The translations under genes and the position numbers were made by a program. This document shows positions 20,572-29,388 of a DNA stretch of 32,011 nt, piece by piece. How positions within the stretch are numbered: the first letter of the stretch is position 1; each line of letters begins with the position of its first letter. The notes below the pieces were generated by a model. The model was not told the origin of the DNA. It made no database searches and saw only the letters and a list, made by a program, of their open reading frames with translations. This DNA is from Spirochaetales bacterium (GTDB lineage Bacteria > Spirochaetota > Spirochaetia > DSM-2461): contig JAQQAM010000144.1 in the NCBI GenBank assembly GCA_028532905.1, positions 1 through 32,011 on the forward strand, in the 5' to 3' direction.

Positions 20572-23067
20572 TTACTGAACAAGGCCTTCCATATTGATTC
20601 TGTAAAACTCTCCGTCGGAACCTACGGCAACAATAATACCGTCCCGGACAATGGGCCGGGCTGTAAATGAATCCTTCAGTTCCAGCTGTTTTACGATTCT
20701 GCCGCTTCCGGCATCCAGGATTTTCAGTGTTCCGGCTCTGTCAGTGACAACCAGCTGTCCCCGGTCATATCCCGGAACCGAGGTAATATCCTTCAAAGGA
20801 GCATACAGATCTTCTCCGGATGACCAGGAGAGAGCAAAGAGTTCCCGTTTGGTGGAATAGACAAAACAGCCTTCATCGGTGACCACAACATCCGCAAAAA
20901 CAGTTCGTTCCAGATCTCTTTCCCAGAGGACGGAACCATTATTCAGATCAACAGCCGCCACAATTCCCTTCCTGCTGCAGAAAACCGCTTTGTCCCCGAA
21001 AATGGCGGGAGACTGGGCTACAGCCTGAACCGCCCCAGTAGGAATGGAGGAAAGAAGAGATCCGTCTGAGGGATCAATAACCAGAAGAGCACCCTTCTTA
21101 TCGGCGATAACAGCCTTGCCGGACCAGAGGGCAGGAGACATACTGGAGCCGTTTGCAATGGGAATGCTCCTCACATCCTCTCCGCTGCTGTTTATGAGAA
21201 TCAGCTCGCCGTTAGCCGGCATAAACAGCTGGTCTCCGGCCGGCACCACCCGTCTTCCATAGATATGAGACCGGTCTTCCGGAAGGGAGACTGTGTTGAT
21301 GACAGCACCAGTGTCACGGTTCAGAACCACCAGTTCGGAACCGCCGGAAAAATAGACCCGCCCCTGATGCTCTACAGGTGAGGAGTTGGCATTGGGGGAA
21401 TTGGCGCTGCTGTGCTGCCACAGGATAGTACCTTTCTGATCAAAAGCTGTCAGTTTTCCTTTTGAATCAGCAGCCAGATAAAGGCTGCCTCTGTTCCGGA
21501 TGACTCCCACAGGAGCACTCATTCCCAGAGCTTTTTTCACTTCCACCGGCCGGGGGGTAAGCCTGATGACATGACTGGAGGATGAGGCGGTGAGGGTCAG
21601 CTGTCTGCTGACCGGCTCATATCCGTTACGGGAGGCCTCTACCTTTATAACAGTCCCCTCGGGCTCTTCACTTTGCCACACCCCTGATACCGGGTTTCCA
21701 TTTATGACGAGCCGGGCATCACCGGGTTCAACTGAGACGGTAGAACTGATAACCGCCGCTTCCGCCGGGACATCCGGAGTTTCTACAGGGGCTGCTGTCA
21801 GAAGAGCCTCTTCATCCGCCGGATTTTCTGATACTGGTTCGGAAAGGGGTATCTTTTCCAGCTCAACAGTAAAATCACCGGAGTTCTGCTCATCCACAGA
21901 GAACATCAGAGACCGGCTTTCATATCCGTCCAGACTCACTTCCAGATTCAATTCTGTCCCCTCTGTATAGAGCTTCTCAAAACGGCCGGTTCCCAGAATC
22001 CTGCCGTTCTGTATAATCTGCGCTTCAGCCGGGACAGCGGAAACCTGAACTCTGAACAATGAGGGAGCCTTTTCCTCTTTTCCGGCAGCGGCAGCCGCTA
22101 GAACAATGACATCCATCCCATCCGTTGCCTTGAGAACCTCTGCAGCCTCTTCGGAAATCTCTTTCACCTCAAGAACTTCGGGGGCTATGGCTTCAGGCGC
22201 TTTATCTAGGGAGACAAGAAGCACTTCCACCTCTTTCTCCACTTCCTGCACCAGCTGGGCAAGCTCTTCCTGCCCCGCTTCACTGTCCTCTTCCAGTAAA
22301 ACTGCCTGAGCCTGCTTTTTCGCTTCCACCTTCTGAACAACAGCTGCCACAACTTCAGTCAGCTGTTCAGCCTCTTTGAATGTCTCTTTTTCTACTTTCA
22401 GCTCTTCCGAGGCAGAGACGACAACTGCCGCCGCTTCAATTTTGGCAGCCAGGGGAGCCAGGGCTGCTTCTTCAACAGCCAGCTCACTGACTCTATCAAG
22501 GGACCGGGGTGTTACCGCAACAGAACCCTCTTTAACAGCCAGAAGAATATCCTCCTGCTGATCAGTGGACACACTGAACTGGGTTCCCCTGACACCGCAG
22601 ACAACCGTATTGGTTTTAACCTGAAAGGAATCATCGTCCAGAAGCTTTTTCACCTTGCAGAGAACTGTTCCGCTTTCCAGTTCTACACCTGTACGGCTTC
22701 CTTCACTGCTGTTGACCAGTGTCTGAATCTGGAGCAGAGAATTGGAATCCATCCTGACAACCGCAATGTTTCCCAACTGGATTTCACAGTATCCGTCTTC
22801 TTCCGTTCTGATGACATCGCTCTGGGCAACTGAGTCTCCGATATTCAGGTAGCTCTCTTCTCCCTCACGGACAAGAAAAACATCTCCCGAAAGAAAGACA
22901 ACTAATCCTTCCGCATCATCCCCGATCTCAACAGGAGCCGCAGCAGGCTGAACATCCTCCGCCGGAGCCTTCTCCTCAACGGGTGCCACCGGTACCGGCT
23001 CCATCTGCTTGGGGCCGCAGGACATCAGAACGACTGCGAACAGGGATAGAAGATATGTCTTTTTCAC
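20572..23067 (-). CDS. FecR / PEGA / beta-propeller lipoprotein
   Basis: The 831-residue protein starts with a lipoprotein signal ending in LMSC, with the lipidated cysteine at C17. Parts in order: a FecR-like domain (about 55-165, with SGDVFLVREGEE and VCGVRGTQFSV), a long Ala/Glu-rich helical stretch (about 175-330), a PEGA domain (about 340-415), a second PEGA (about 435-510) and a C-terminal beta-propeller of PQQ-like repeats (about 515-831, e.g. GSLYLAADSKGKLTAFDQKGTILWQ). It is probably a periplasmic or surface scaffold that binds other proteins or the cell wall; no enzyme site is seen. The GTG start at 23067 has AAAGGTGGG before it, and the promoter lies inside the longer ORF. It is divergent from a glycosyltransferase. 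Confidence 0.88.
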   Translation of the reverse strand: MKKTYLLSLFAVVLMSCGPKQMEPVPVAPVEEKAPAEDVQPAAAPVEIGDDAEGLVVFLSGDVFLVREGEESYLNIGDSVAQSDVIRTEEDGYCEIQLGNIAVVRMDSNSLLQIQTLVNSSEGSRTGVELESGTVLCKVKKLLDDDSFQVKTNTVVCGVRGTQFSVSTDQQEDILLAVKEGSVAVTPRSLDRVSELAVEEAALAPLAAKIEAAAVVVSASEELKVEKETFKEAEQLTEVVAAVVQKVEAKKQAQAVLLEEDSEAGQEELAQLVQEVEKEVEVLLVSLDKAPEAIAPEVLEVKEISEEAAEVLKATDGMDVIVLAAAAAGKEEKAPSLFRVQVSAVPAEAQIIQNGRILGTGRFEKLYTEGTELNLEVSLDGYESRSLMFSVDEQNSGDFTVELEKIPLSEPVSENPADEEALLTAAPVETPDVPAEAAVISSTVSVEPGDARLVINGNPVSGVWQSEEPEGTVIKVEASRNGYEPVSRQLTLTASSSSHVIRLTPRPVEVKKALGMSAPVGVIRNRGSLYLAADSKGKLTAFDQKGTILWQHSSANSPNANSSPVEHQGRVYFSGGSELVVLNRDTGAVINTVSLPEDRSHIYGRRVVPAGDQLFMPANGELILINSSGEDVRSIPIANGSSMSPALWSGKAVIADKKGALLVIDPSDGSLLSSIPTGAVQAVAQSPAIFGDKAVFCSRKGIVAAVDLNNGSVLWERDLERTVFADVVVTDEGCFVYSTKRELFALSWSSGEDLYAPLKDITSVPGYDRGQLVVTDRAGTLKILDAGSGRIVKQLELKDSFTARPIVRDGIIVAVGSDGEFYRINMEGLVQ

Positions 23068-23128
23068 TTTGCCCACCTTTAGAAAACGGAATAATTCCAA
23101 TAAAAAATAAACAGAAAATCTCATTTTA

Positions 23129-23157
23129 AGTATACCGGCAATATATTCAATAATCAA
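23129..23157 (-). promoter_or_regulatory. promoter of the FecR/PEGA lipoprotein gene
   Basis: On the minus strand TTGATT (23157-23152), 17 bases, TATACT (23134-23129). The start near 23122 leaves a leader of about 55 bases to the GTG at 23067. Confidence 0.72.
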
Positions 23158-23198
23158 CAAATGACAGTTATTTGGTCATTTATGAAAACAGGGTTTTC

Positions 23199-23227
23199 TT
23201 GCGTTACCAGGTCATTCATCCTATGAT
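23199..23227 (+). promoter_or_regulatory. promoter of the glycosyltransferase gene
   Basis: TTGCGT (23199-23204), 17 bases, TATGAT (23222-23227). The start near 23234 leaves about 23 bases, including CGGGAG, before the GTG at 23257. The same -35 hexamer is used before nifJ. Confidence 0.72.
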
Positions 23228-23256
23228 GATAGATATCAACTTTCCGGGAGACAGCA

Positions 23257-24822
23257 GTGAGTTCAGAGCAGTTCAGATTAATCATATTCCATCATCATCT
23301 TCTTCCCGGAGGTGTAACTGATGTCATCAGGCACTCGGTGAGCAGCCTCAGCACAATGGATGCAATAGAATCCATAACCATTGTCTGCGGCAGAGCTGAT
23401 AATACAGAAAAAATGGAATCCCACCTGAAGCAGCTGGAACAGAAAGGCAGGAAACTCAGAATTGAGCTTCTTCCTCAACTGGATTACAGCGGCAGACCCG
23501 CAGCGTCGGAAGATCCGGAATTCCTGAGAAAGGTACTCCTTGAAAAATATGGATCAGACCATGCCGTCTGGCTTATCCACAACTATCATCTGGGCAAGAA
23601 CTGGGCTCTCACAAAAGCCCTGAATACCATTGCCGAAACACAGAGTCAGCGGATGATCTACCAGATTCACGATTTTCCCGAATGTGCCCGCTACGGCAAC
23701 CTCAAAGAGCTGAGGACCCATATCAATGAGTCTCTGTATCCCCTGTCTCCCAGTCTGCGCTACTGCGTTATAAACGTAAGGGACTACCAGATAATGAAGA
23801 ATGCCGGTATGGGGGAGAATGTGATTCACCTTCTGGAAAACCCGGTTCCCGCCGGAGACAATCCCGCCGGGCTGAAAGTGGATAAAGAGAAACTCTTCAC
23901 TAAATTGATGCAATATAAACCTGCTGACGGACGGATTGCCGAAGGGGGAGACATCTGGCTGTATCCCGTTCGGAGCATCAGAAGAAAAAATGTACTGGAA
24001 GCCGGATTCCTGGCGGCCCTCCAGGAGAAACCGGTCAATCTGATCCTGACCCTTCCCGGAATATCCCCTCAGGAGAAAAAGTATTCCGATCTGTGTGAAA
24101 AAGCCTTTGCCCGGGGTCTGATAAAGGGGTTCTGGGGAACAGGTGCTCTGCCGGATGAGGCGGGTATCAGCTACAGGGAGATGATCAGTGCCGCGGATCT
24201 GATCTTTTCCCCTTCCGTACAGGAAGGGTTCGGCTACATGTACCTCAACTCTCTTTTATGGAGAAAACCCCTCATTGCCAGATCACTGGATATAATGGGC
24301 GGGTTCCTGCCTCTGATGAACGGCTATCCCGCCCTGTTCTACAAGTTGGTTCTGGTTCCCGGAGATTCGGGATTGAAGAAAAGGACAGAAACAGGATACA
24401 GAGAGCGCTTCTCTGAGCTGAAAAACTACCTCCTCCCGGAACTGGAGGAGAAACTGGAAAGAGAACTGGAGAACTACCTTGCCTCGGACAGCCTTGAGTT
24501 CTCCTATCTGTCACCGGAAGACCAGTACCGAATTCTGGAAAAACTGCAGGACCTGTCCTACAGAAAGGAGTGTGCAGATCTGAACCGGACAACCCTCGGG
24601 AAGATGGCAGATCTCGGGTCGATTCCTGTCCGGGACAAAGAGAAAGAACTGTACGCCTCCTATGGTGAGGAATCCTACAGGCAAAATTTCGGAAAAATAC
24701 TGAATTCCTTTTCCGGGACAGAAAGTTCCGAATTCAGCAATAACAGAAAGGACAGGAAAATCGACGGGGCTCTGCAGCTGGAATTCACAAAACTGGAGTT
24801 TCTCCGCCTTCTCTACCGCTGA
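23257..24822 (+). CDS. GT-B fold glycosyltransferase-like protein
   Basis: The 521-residue protein looks like a GT4-type glycosyltransferase of the GT-B fold. The N-terminal domain starts with a beta strand and a glycine loop (LIIFHHHLLPGGVTDVIRHSV). The C-terminal domain has the donor-site stretch LIFSPSVQEGFGYMYLNSLLWRKP, equivalent to the family's E-x7-E region, though the second glutamate is replaced (position of N in YLNSL). A region of about 130 residues after it is helical and charged, and unassigned. Donor and acceptor are unknown. The start is GTG at 23257 with GGAG six bases upstream. It is transcribed alone, divergent from the FecR lipoprotein gene. Confidence 0.78.
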   Translation: MSSEQFRLIIFHHHLLPGGVTDVIRHSVSSLSTMDAIESITIVCGRADNTEKMESHLKQLEQKGRKLRIELLPQLDYSGRPAASEDPEFLRKVLLEKYGSDHAVWLIHNYHLGKNWALTKALNTIAETQSQRMIYQIHDFPECARYGNLKELRTHINESLYPLSPSLRYCVINVRDYQIMKNAGMGENVIHLLENPVPAGDNPAGLKVDKEKLFTKLMQYKPADGRIAEGGDIWLYPVRSIRRKNVLEAGFLAALQEKPVNLILTLPGISPQEKKYSDLCEKAFARGLIKGFWGTGALPDEAGISYREMISAADLIFSPSVQEGFGYMYLNSLLWRKPLIARSLDIMGGFLPLMNGYPALFYKLVLVPGDSGLKKRTETGYRERFSELKNYLLPELEEKLERELENYLASDSLEFSYLSPEDQYRILEKLQDLSYRKECADLNRTTLGKMADLGSIPVRDKEKELYASYGEESYRQNFGKILNSFSGTESSEFSNNRKDRKIDGALQLEFTKLEFLRLLYR

Positions 24823-24842
24823 ATGACGGGCATCAAGGCGCC

Positions 24843-24867
24843 GATTGTATAGAATTTTCACACAATC
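24843..24867. promoter_or_regulatory. inverted repeat upstream of nifJ
   Basis: GATTGT (24843-24848) and ACAATC (24862-24867) form an imperfect palindrome with AT-rich centre, resembling in outline a TTGT...ACAA operator such as Rex uses. It lies about 65 bases before the nifJ -35 box. No T tract follows, so it is not a clear terminator of the upstream gene. Confidence 0.3.
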
Positions 24868-24930
24868 CTCATTAAAAATACAATTCGATAATTCTCTACC
24901 TAATTTACTCTGTAAAACCCCTTCTAACTA

Positions 24931-24959
24931 TTGCGTTCCCTTCCTATAAGCTATATCAT
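24931..24959 (+). promoter_or_regulatory. promoter of nifJ
   Basis: TTGCGT (24931-24936), 17 bases, TATCAT (24954-24959). The start near 24966 gives a leader of about 36 bases with AAAGGGA before the ATG at 25002. Confidence 0.68.
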
Positions 24960-25001
24960 AATGGGGTCAAAACTATTCTAATTTTTAAAGGGATTTCTCA
25001 T

Positions 25002-28000
25002 ATGTCTAATGAAAAGAAAATGGTTACCATTGACGGAAATACCGCTGCAGCTCATGTAGCCTATGCCTTCAGTGAAGTAGCCGCTATCTACCCCATTACT
25101 CCCTCATCAAACATGGGTGAGTATGCTGACGCCTGGGCCGCCCAGGGTCGGGAAAACGTCTTCGGCAAGAAAGTCGATGTAATCGAAATGCAGTCCGAAG
25201 CCGGTGCTGCCGGTTCCGTACACGGTGCCCTCTCCGGTGGTGCTCTGACAACTACTTTTACCGCATCTCAGGGTCTTCTTCTGATGATCCCCAACATGCA
25301 CAAGATTGCCGGTGAAATGCTCCCCACAGTATTCCACGTTTCAGCCAGATCACTTGCGGCTCAGTCTCTCTCTATTTTCGGAGACCACTCTGACGTAATG
25401 TCTACCAGAAACACCGGTTTTGCCATGACTTCCGCGGCTTCCATCCAGGAAACCATGGACCTGGCTATCGTTGCTCACCTCGCTTCACTCAAATCTCAGG
25501 TTCCCTTCCTGGCTTTCTTCGACGGATTCAGAACATCCCACGAAATTCAGAAAGTTGAAGAAGTTTCCTATGACACCATCAAGGAAATGATCGAACCCGA
25601 ATATGTTGAGCGTTTCAGAGACAGAGGAATGAGACCTGAAAAGCCCACCATCAAGGTTGCTGCACAGAACCCCGATGTTTACTTCCAGGGTCGTGAAACA
25701 ACCAACAACATCTATGACTCTGTTCCCGAAATTGTTCAGGAATACATGGATGCTCTGGCCAAGAAAGTCGGAAGACAGTATCACCTGTTCGACTATGTTG
25801 GTGCTCCCGATGCAGAAAAAGTTATTGTTATCCTCGGTTCCGCCTGTGACACAGTAGCCAAGACTGTAGACTACATGAACGCCAAGGGAGAAAAAGTCGG
25901 TGTTGTAAAAGTAAGACTTTACAGACCCTTCTCTGCCAAAGCCTTTATGGACGCCGTTCCTGCAAGCTGTAAGAAGATTGCGGTTCTGGACAGAACCAAA
26001 GAGCCCGGTTCACTGGGTGAGCCCCTGTTCCAGGATGTTGTCACTGTAATGGCCGACAAAGATGTTGAAATCATCGGCGGACGCTATGGTCTGTCTTCCA
26101 AGGAATTCACTCCTTCTCATGTTAAAGCTGTTTTTGATCACCTTGACGGTGCTGCTTTCCACAGCTTCACTGTTGGTATCAAAGACGATGTTTCCAACAG
26201 ATCCATCGAAGTGAAAGAAGAACTGAACATCTCTGCTGACGACATTGTAAGCTGTATGTTCTGGGGTCTCGGATCTGACGGTACTGTCGGAGCCAACAAG
26301 AACTCCATCAAAATCATCGGTGACAACACCGACATGAATGCTCAGGCCTACTTCGTATACGACTCCAAGAAGTCCGGTGGTATCACCACTTCTCACCTGA
26401 GATTCGGAAAGTCTTCCGTGAATATGCCCTGGCTCATCGACAAAGCCGACTTTGTTGCCTGTTCCAACCCCGCATACATCGGACGCTACGACATGCTGGG
26501 TCCCCTGAAAGAAGGCGGTACATTCCTCCTGAACTCAGAAATCCCCACATCTGAAGTATTCGAGCATCTGACAAAAGAAGAGCAGCAGATCATCATCGAC
26601 AGAAAGATCAAGTTCTACAACATCAATGCTCTCTCCATCTCTGAAGAACTGGGACTCGGAAACAGAACCAACACTGTTCTCCAGGCTGCCTTCTTTAAAA
26701 TCTCCGGTATCCTTCCCGAGCAGGAAGCGATCGATCTGATGAAAGCCTACATCAAGAAATCCTTTATCAAGAAGGGTGAAGACATCGTTAAGATGAACTG
26801 GGACGCTGTTGACAGAGCAGCTGCCATTCTTGAGCAGGTTGAAGTACCCGCATCCATCACCAAGTCTTACGTACCCGCAAGACTGATCGCCGATGATGCT
26901 GATGACTTCACTAAAAACATCATTGAAAAAATCATGCACCTCAAGGGTGATGATATCCCCGTATCTCACATGAGTTTCGACGGAACACTCCCCTCAGGAA
27001 CAACCAAGCTGGAAAAACGCGGTGTTGCTCCCAGAGTACCCCAGTGGCAGAGCGCCAACTGTATCCAGTGTAACCAGTGTGTACAGTCCTGTCCCCACGC
27101 GGCTATCAGAGCCAAACAGATTGACGGTGCTGTTCTGAAAGATGCTCCTGCAACTTTCAACGTACTGGACCTGAAACCCAACAAGAACAAAGAGCTGGAT
27201 CTGAAATACAAAGTTCAGGTTTACATCGATGACTGTCAGGGTTGTGGTGTTTGTATCGAAACATGTCCCGCCAAGGAAAAAGCCCTTATCTTCTCTACAC
27301 TTGATAAAGAAAGAGAAGCCGGACAGAGCGACAACGAAAAATTCTTTGAGCCCCTCCCCTACGGTGCTATCGACGGATCTTCCGAAGATAATGTTAAGGG
27401 AACACAGTTCAAGAGACCTCTTTTTGAGTTCTCCGGTGCTTGTGCCGGTTGTGGTGAAACACCCTACGTTAAACTGGTAACACAGATTTGTGGAGAAAAC
27501 ATGGTTGTAGCCAATGCGACCGGATGTTCTTCCATCTACGGTGGTACCTTCCCCACAATCCCCTACTGCAAAAATGAGCAGGGAAGAGGTCCCGCATGGG
27601 GTAACTCACTGTTCGAAGACAACGCTGAGTACGGTTTTGGTATGAGACTGGCTGTTGATTCAAACAGAACTCTTCTGGAAAAGAAAGTAAACGCACTGCT
27701 GGAAGCAGGAACAACTCCTGAACTGACTGCAGCTCTGAAAGCTTCACTGGAACTGTGGAAAGACACAAGCCAGAAAGCCATTGACGCACAGGATGCTGTA
27801 AAAGCAGCTCTGCCCAAGGCTCTGGATGCCGCTTCCGGCGACCTGAAAGAAGTTGTTGCCAAGATCGTTGAACTGCAGGACTACTTCGTAGACAAATCTG
27901 TATGGATCTTCGGTGGTGACGGATGGGCATACGATATCGGATTCGGCGGTGTAGACCACGTACTGGCTTCCGGTAAGAATGTGAACATCCTGGTTCTGGA

Positions 28001-28532
28001 TACCGAGGTTTACTCCAACACCGGTGGACAGGCTTCCAAAGCAACCCCCATCGCCGCTGTAGCTAACTTTGCAGCAGCCGGTATGAGACTGGGTAAAAAG
28101 AACATGAGCCTTATGGCCATGAGCTACGGTTACGTATACGTTGCCTCTGTAGCTATGGGATCTAACAGAAACCATACTCAGAAAGCTCTGCAGGAAGCAG
28201 CAGCTTACGATGGACCTTCTATCGTATTCTGTTACGCACCCTGTATCGCTCACGGTATCGATATGATGAAAACCCAGACTGAAGAGAAGAGAGCCGTTGA
28301 CTGTGGTTACTGGCCTCTGTACCGCTACAACCCCACTCTGGAAGAAGGAAAGAAGTTCAGCTGGGACTGTAAAGAACCCAGTGCAGACTTCCAGGAATTC
28401 ATCAGAAGTGAGAGACGGTACACCACTCTCCTCAAAACTGCACCCAACGAAGCGGAAGCACTGTTTGCCGAAGCCGAAGCGGATGCAAAGAACAGATGGA
28501 ATTTCTTCAAGAAAATGGGAGAAATTATGTAA
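25002..28532 (+). CDS. nifJ: pyruvate:ferredoxin (flavodoxin) oxidoreductase
   Basis: The single-chain enzyme of 1176 residues has all expected parts in order: the pyrimidine-binding TPP domain (YPITPSSNMGEYADAW, EMQSEAGAAGSVHGAL), domain II, a CoA-binding region, two [4Fe-4S] ferredoxin motifs (CIQCNQCVQSCP near 687 and CQGCGVCIETCP near 746), a third cluster site starting CAGCGETPYVK near 813, and the TPP-diphosphate motif GGDGWAYDIGFGG near 972 with SNTGGQASKATP. It oxidises pyruvate with CoA to acetyl-CoA, CO2 and reduced ferredoxin or flavodoxin in anaerobic metabolism. Codon use looks much more biased than in its neighbours, fitting high expression. It is transcribed alone and ends at the terminator at 28628. 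Confidence 0.97.
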   Translation: MSNEKKMVTIDGNTAAAHVAYAFSEVAAIYPITPSSNMGEYADAWAAQGRENVFGKKVDVIEMQSEAGAAGSVHGALSGGALTTTFTASQGLLLMIPNMHKIAGEMLPTVFHVSARSLAAQSLSIFGDHSDVMSTRNTGFAMTSAASIQETMDLAIVAHLASLKSQVPFLAFFDGFRTSHEIQKVEEVSYDTIKEMIEPEYVERFRDRGMRPEKPTIKVAAQNPDVYFQGRETTNNIYDSVPEIVQEYMDALAKKVGRQYHLFDYVGAPDAEKVIVILGSACDTVAKTVDYMNAKGEKVGVVKVRLYRPFSAKAFMDAVPASCKKIAVLDRTKEPGSLGEPLFQDVVTVMADKDVEIIGGRYGLSSKEFTPSHVKAVFDHLDGAAFHSFTVGIKDDVSNRSIEVKEELNISADDIVSCMFWGLGSDGTVGANKNSIKIIGDNTDMNAQAYFVYDSKKSGGITTSHLRFGKSSVNMPWLIDKADFVACSNPAYIGRYDMLGPLKEGGTFLLNSEIPTSEVFEHLTKEEQQIIIDRKIKFYNINALSISEELGLGNRTNTVLQAAFFKISGILPEQEAIDLMKAYIKKSFIKKGEDIVKMNWDAVDRAAAILEQVEVPASITKSYVPARLIADDADDFTKNIIEKIMHLKGDDIPVSHMSFDGTLPSGTTKLEKRGVAPRVPQWQSANCIQCNQCVQSCPHAAIRAKQIDGAVLKDAPATFNVLDLKPNKNKELDLKYKVQVYIDDCQGCGVCIETCPAKEKALIFSTLDKEREAGQSDNEKFFEPLPYGAIDGSSEDNVKGTQFKRPLFEFSGACAGCGETPYVKLVTQICGENMVVANATGCSSIYGGTFPTIPYCKNEQGRGPAWGNSLFEDNAEYGFGMRLAVDSNRTLLEKKVNALLEAGTTPELTAALKASLELWKDTSQKAIDAQDAVKAALPKALDAASGDLKEVVAKIVELQDYFVDKSVWIFGGDGWAYDIGFGGVDHVLASGKNVNILVLDTEVYSNTGGQASKATPIAAVANFAAAGMRLGKKNMSLMAMSYGYVYVASVAMGSNRNHTQKALQEAAAYDGPSIVFCYAPCIAHGIDMMKTQTEEKRAVDCGYWPLYRYNPTLEEGKKFSWDCKEPSADFQEFIRSERRYTTLLKTAPNEAEALFAEAEADAKNRWNFFKKMGEIM

Positions 28533-28627
28533 GTATTTACTTGGAAAGCCTGCCCCCGGGGGGGCTTTTCAGGAATACGAGCAAGCCGGATGGATTCAGC
28601 CTTTGGCTGATTTCATCTGTTCATATA

Positions 28628-28659
28628 AAAAAAGCAGGCCCTCCCGGGTCTGCTTTTTT
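28628..28659. terminator. bidirectional terminator between nifJ and ktrA
   Basis: A 14-bp stem (28628-28641 with 28646-28659) has A6 on the left, T6 on the right and loop TCCC. It can end the plus-strand nifJ transcript and the minus-strand ktr transcript alike. A weaker GC-rich hairpin just after nifJ (28545-28568) may act first. Confidence 0.9.
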
Positions 28660-28680
28660 ATTGACTGAATACTGATATTT

Positions 28681-29388
28681 TTACAGGCTCATGCCTTTCA
28701 GAATCTTGTAGAAACCGGAACGGGGTTCAACAGGATTATCCGAAAACTCTTTCAGATCTTCCTGATTGCCCGCTAGCAGAAGTATATCATCTTCGGAAAA
28801 TACATAATCAGGAGAAATAAAACTGTACTCCTGACCTGTCTTTTCTCCCCGGATAGCCACAACATTCAGATGGTTCCTGTCTCGAATACCCGATTCAATC
28901 AGTTTCTTACCGATAATGGTGCCGGGAGCCCGGACTTCAGCCAGAACCATTTCATTACTCAGGGGCATATAGCTGATCAGGTGGGAGGTCATCAGGATGG
29001 GAGCCAGCCGCTGAGCGGCTTCTTTATTGGGGTACAGAACATGATTGGCGCCTATCAGATCCAGAATCTCCCCGTGCTCTTCGGTCTCTGCCCGGACAAA
29101 GATCTTCTGAACCCCCAGCTTTTTCAGATAATTGGTCACCAGAATGGAGACTTCAATCCTGTCGCCGGGATCAACAATAACCGCGTCGATGTCAGGGGGA
29201 ATCAGCTGGCCGATGGTGGCTTCATTCAGAACATCCGCTATATAAGATCTGTGCACCCTGTCTTTATAGGCTTCAATGGTCTTGGGATCTTTATCGATCA
29301 GAAGGATTTCACACTCTTCCGACTCTATCTGCTCCAGAATTCTTCTGGTAAAGGAACTCAGTCCAATGATGGCAAATTGTTTTTTCAT
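28681..29388 (-). CDS. ktrA: RCK-domain potassium uptake regulator (KtrA/TrkA)
   Basis: The 235-residue protein has an RCK_N Rossmann domain (about 1-125) and an RCK_C domain (about 135-220). This is the ring-forming cytoplasmic gate of Ktr potassium channels, controlled by ATP/ADP or NAD(H). The glycine loop is degenerate: IIGLSSFTRRIL instead of GLGRFG, so two of three glycines are gone, while the acidic residue after strand 2 (LLIDKD) is kept. Nucleotide binding may therefore differ from standard KtrA. Its start overlaps the ktrB stop by four bases, making an operon with ktrB. Confidence 0.9.
   Translation of the reverse strand: MKKQFAIIGLSSFTRRILEQIESEECEILLIDKDPKTIEAYKDRVHRSYIADVLNEATIGQLIPPDIDAVIVDPGDRIEVSILVTNYLKKLGVQKIFVRAETEEHGEILDLIGANHVLYPNKEAAQRLAPILMTSHLISYMPLSNEMVLAEVRAPGTIIGKKLIESGIRDRNHLNVVAIRGEKTGQEYSFISPDYVFSEDDILLLAGNQEDLKEFSDNPVEPRSGFYKILKGMSL

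Noticed and set aside
23068-23160. Longer N-terminus for the FecR/PEGA lipoprotein.
   Set aside because: The promoter lies inside it, and the lipoprotein signal begins at the GTG at 23067 with a ribosome site before it.
28545-28568. GC-rich hairpin directly after nifJ as the main terminator.
   Set aside because: The pairing is imperfect in the middle and the T run is short; the 14-bp stem at 28628-28659 is much better.
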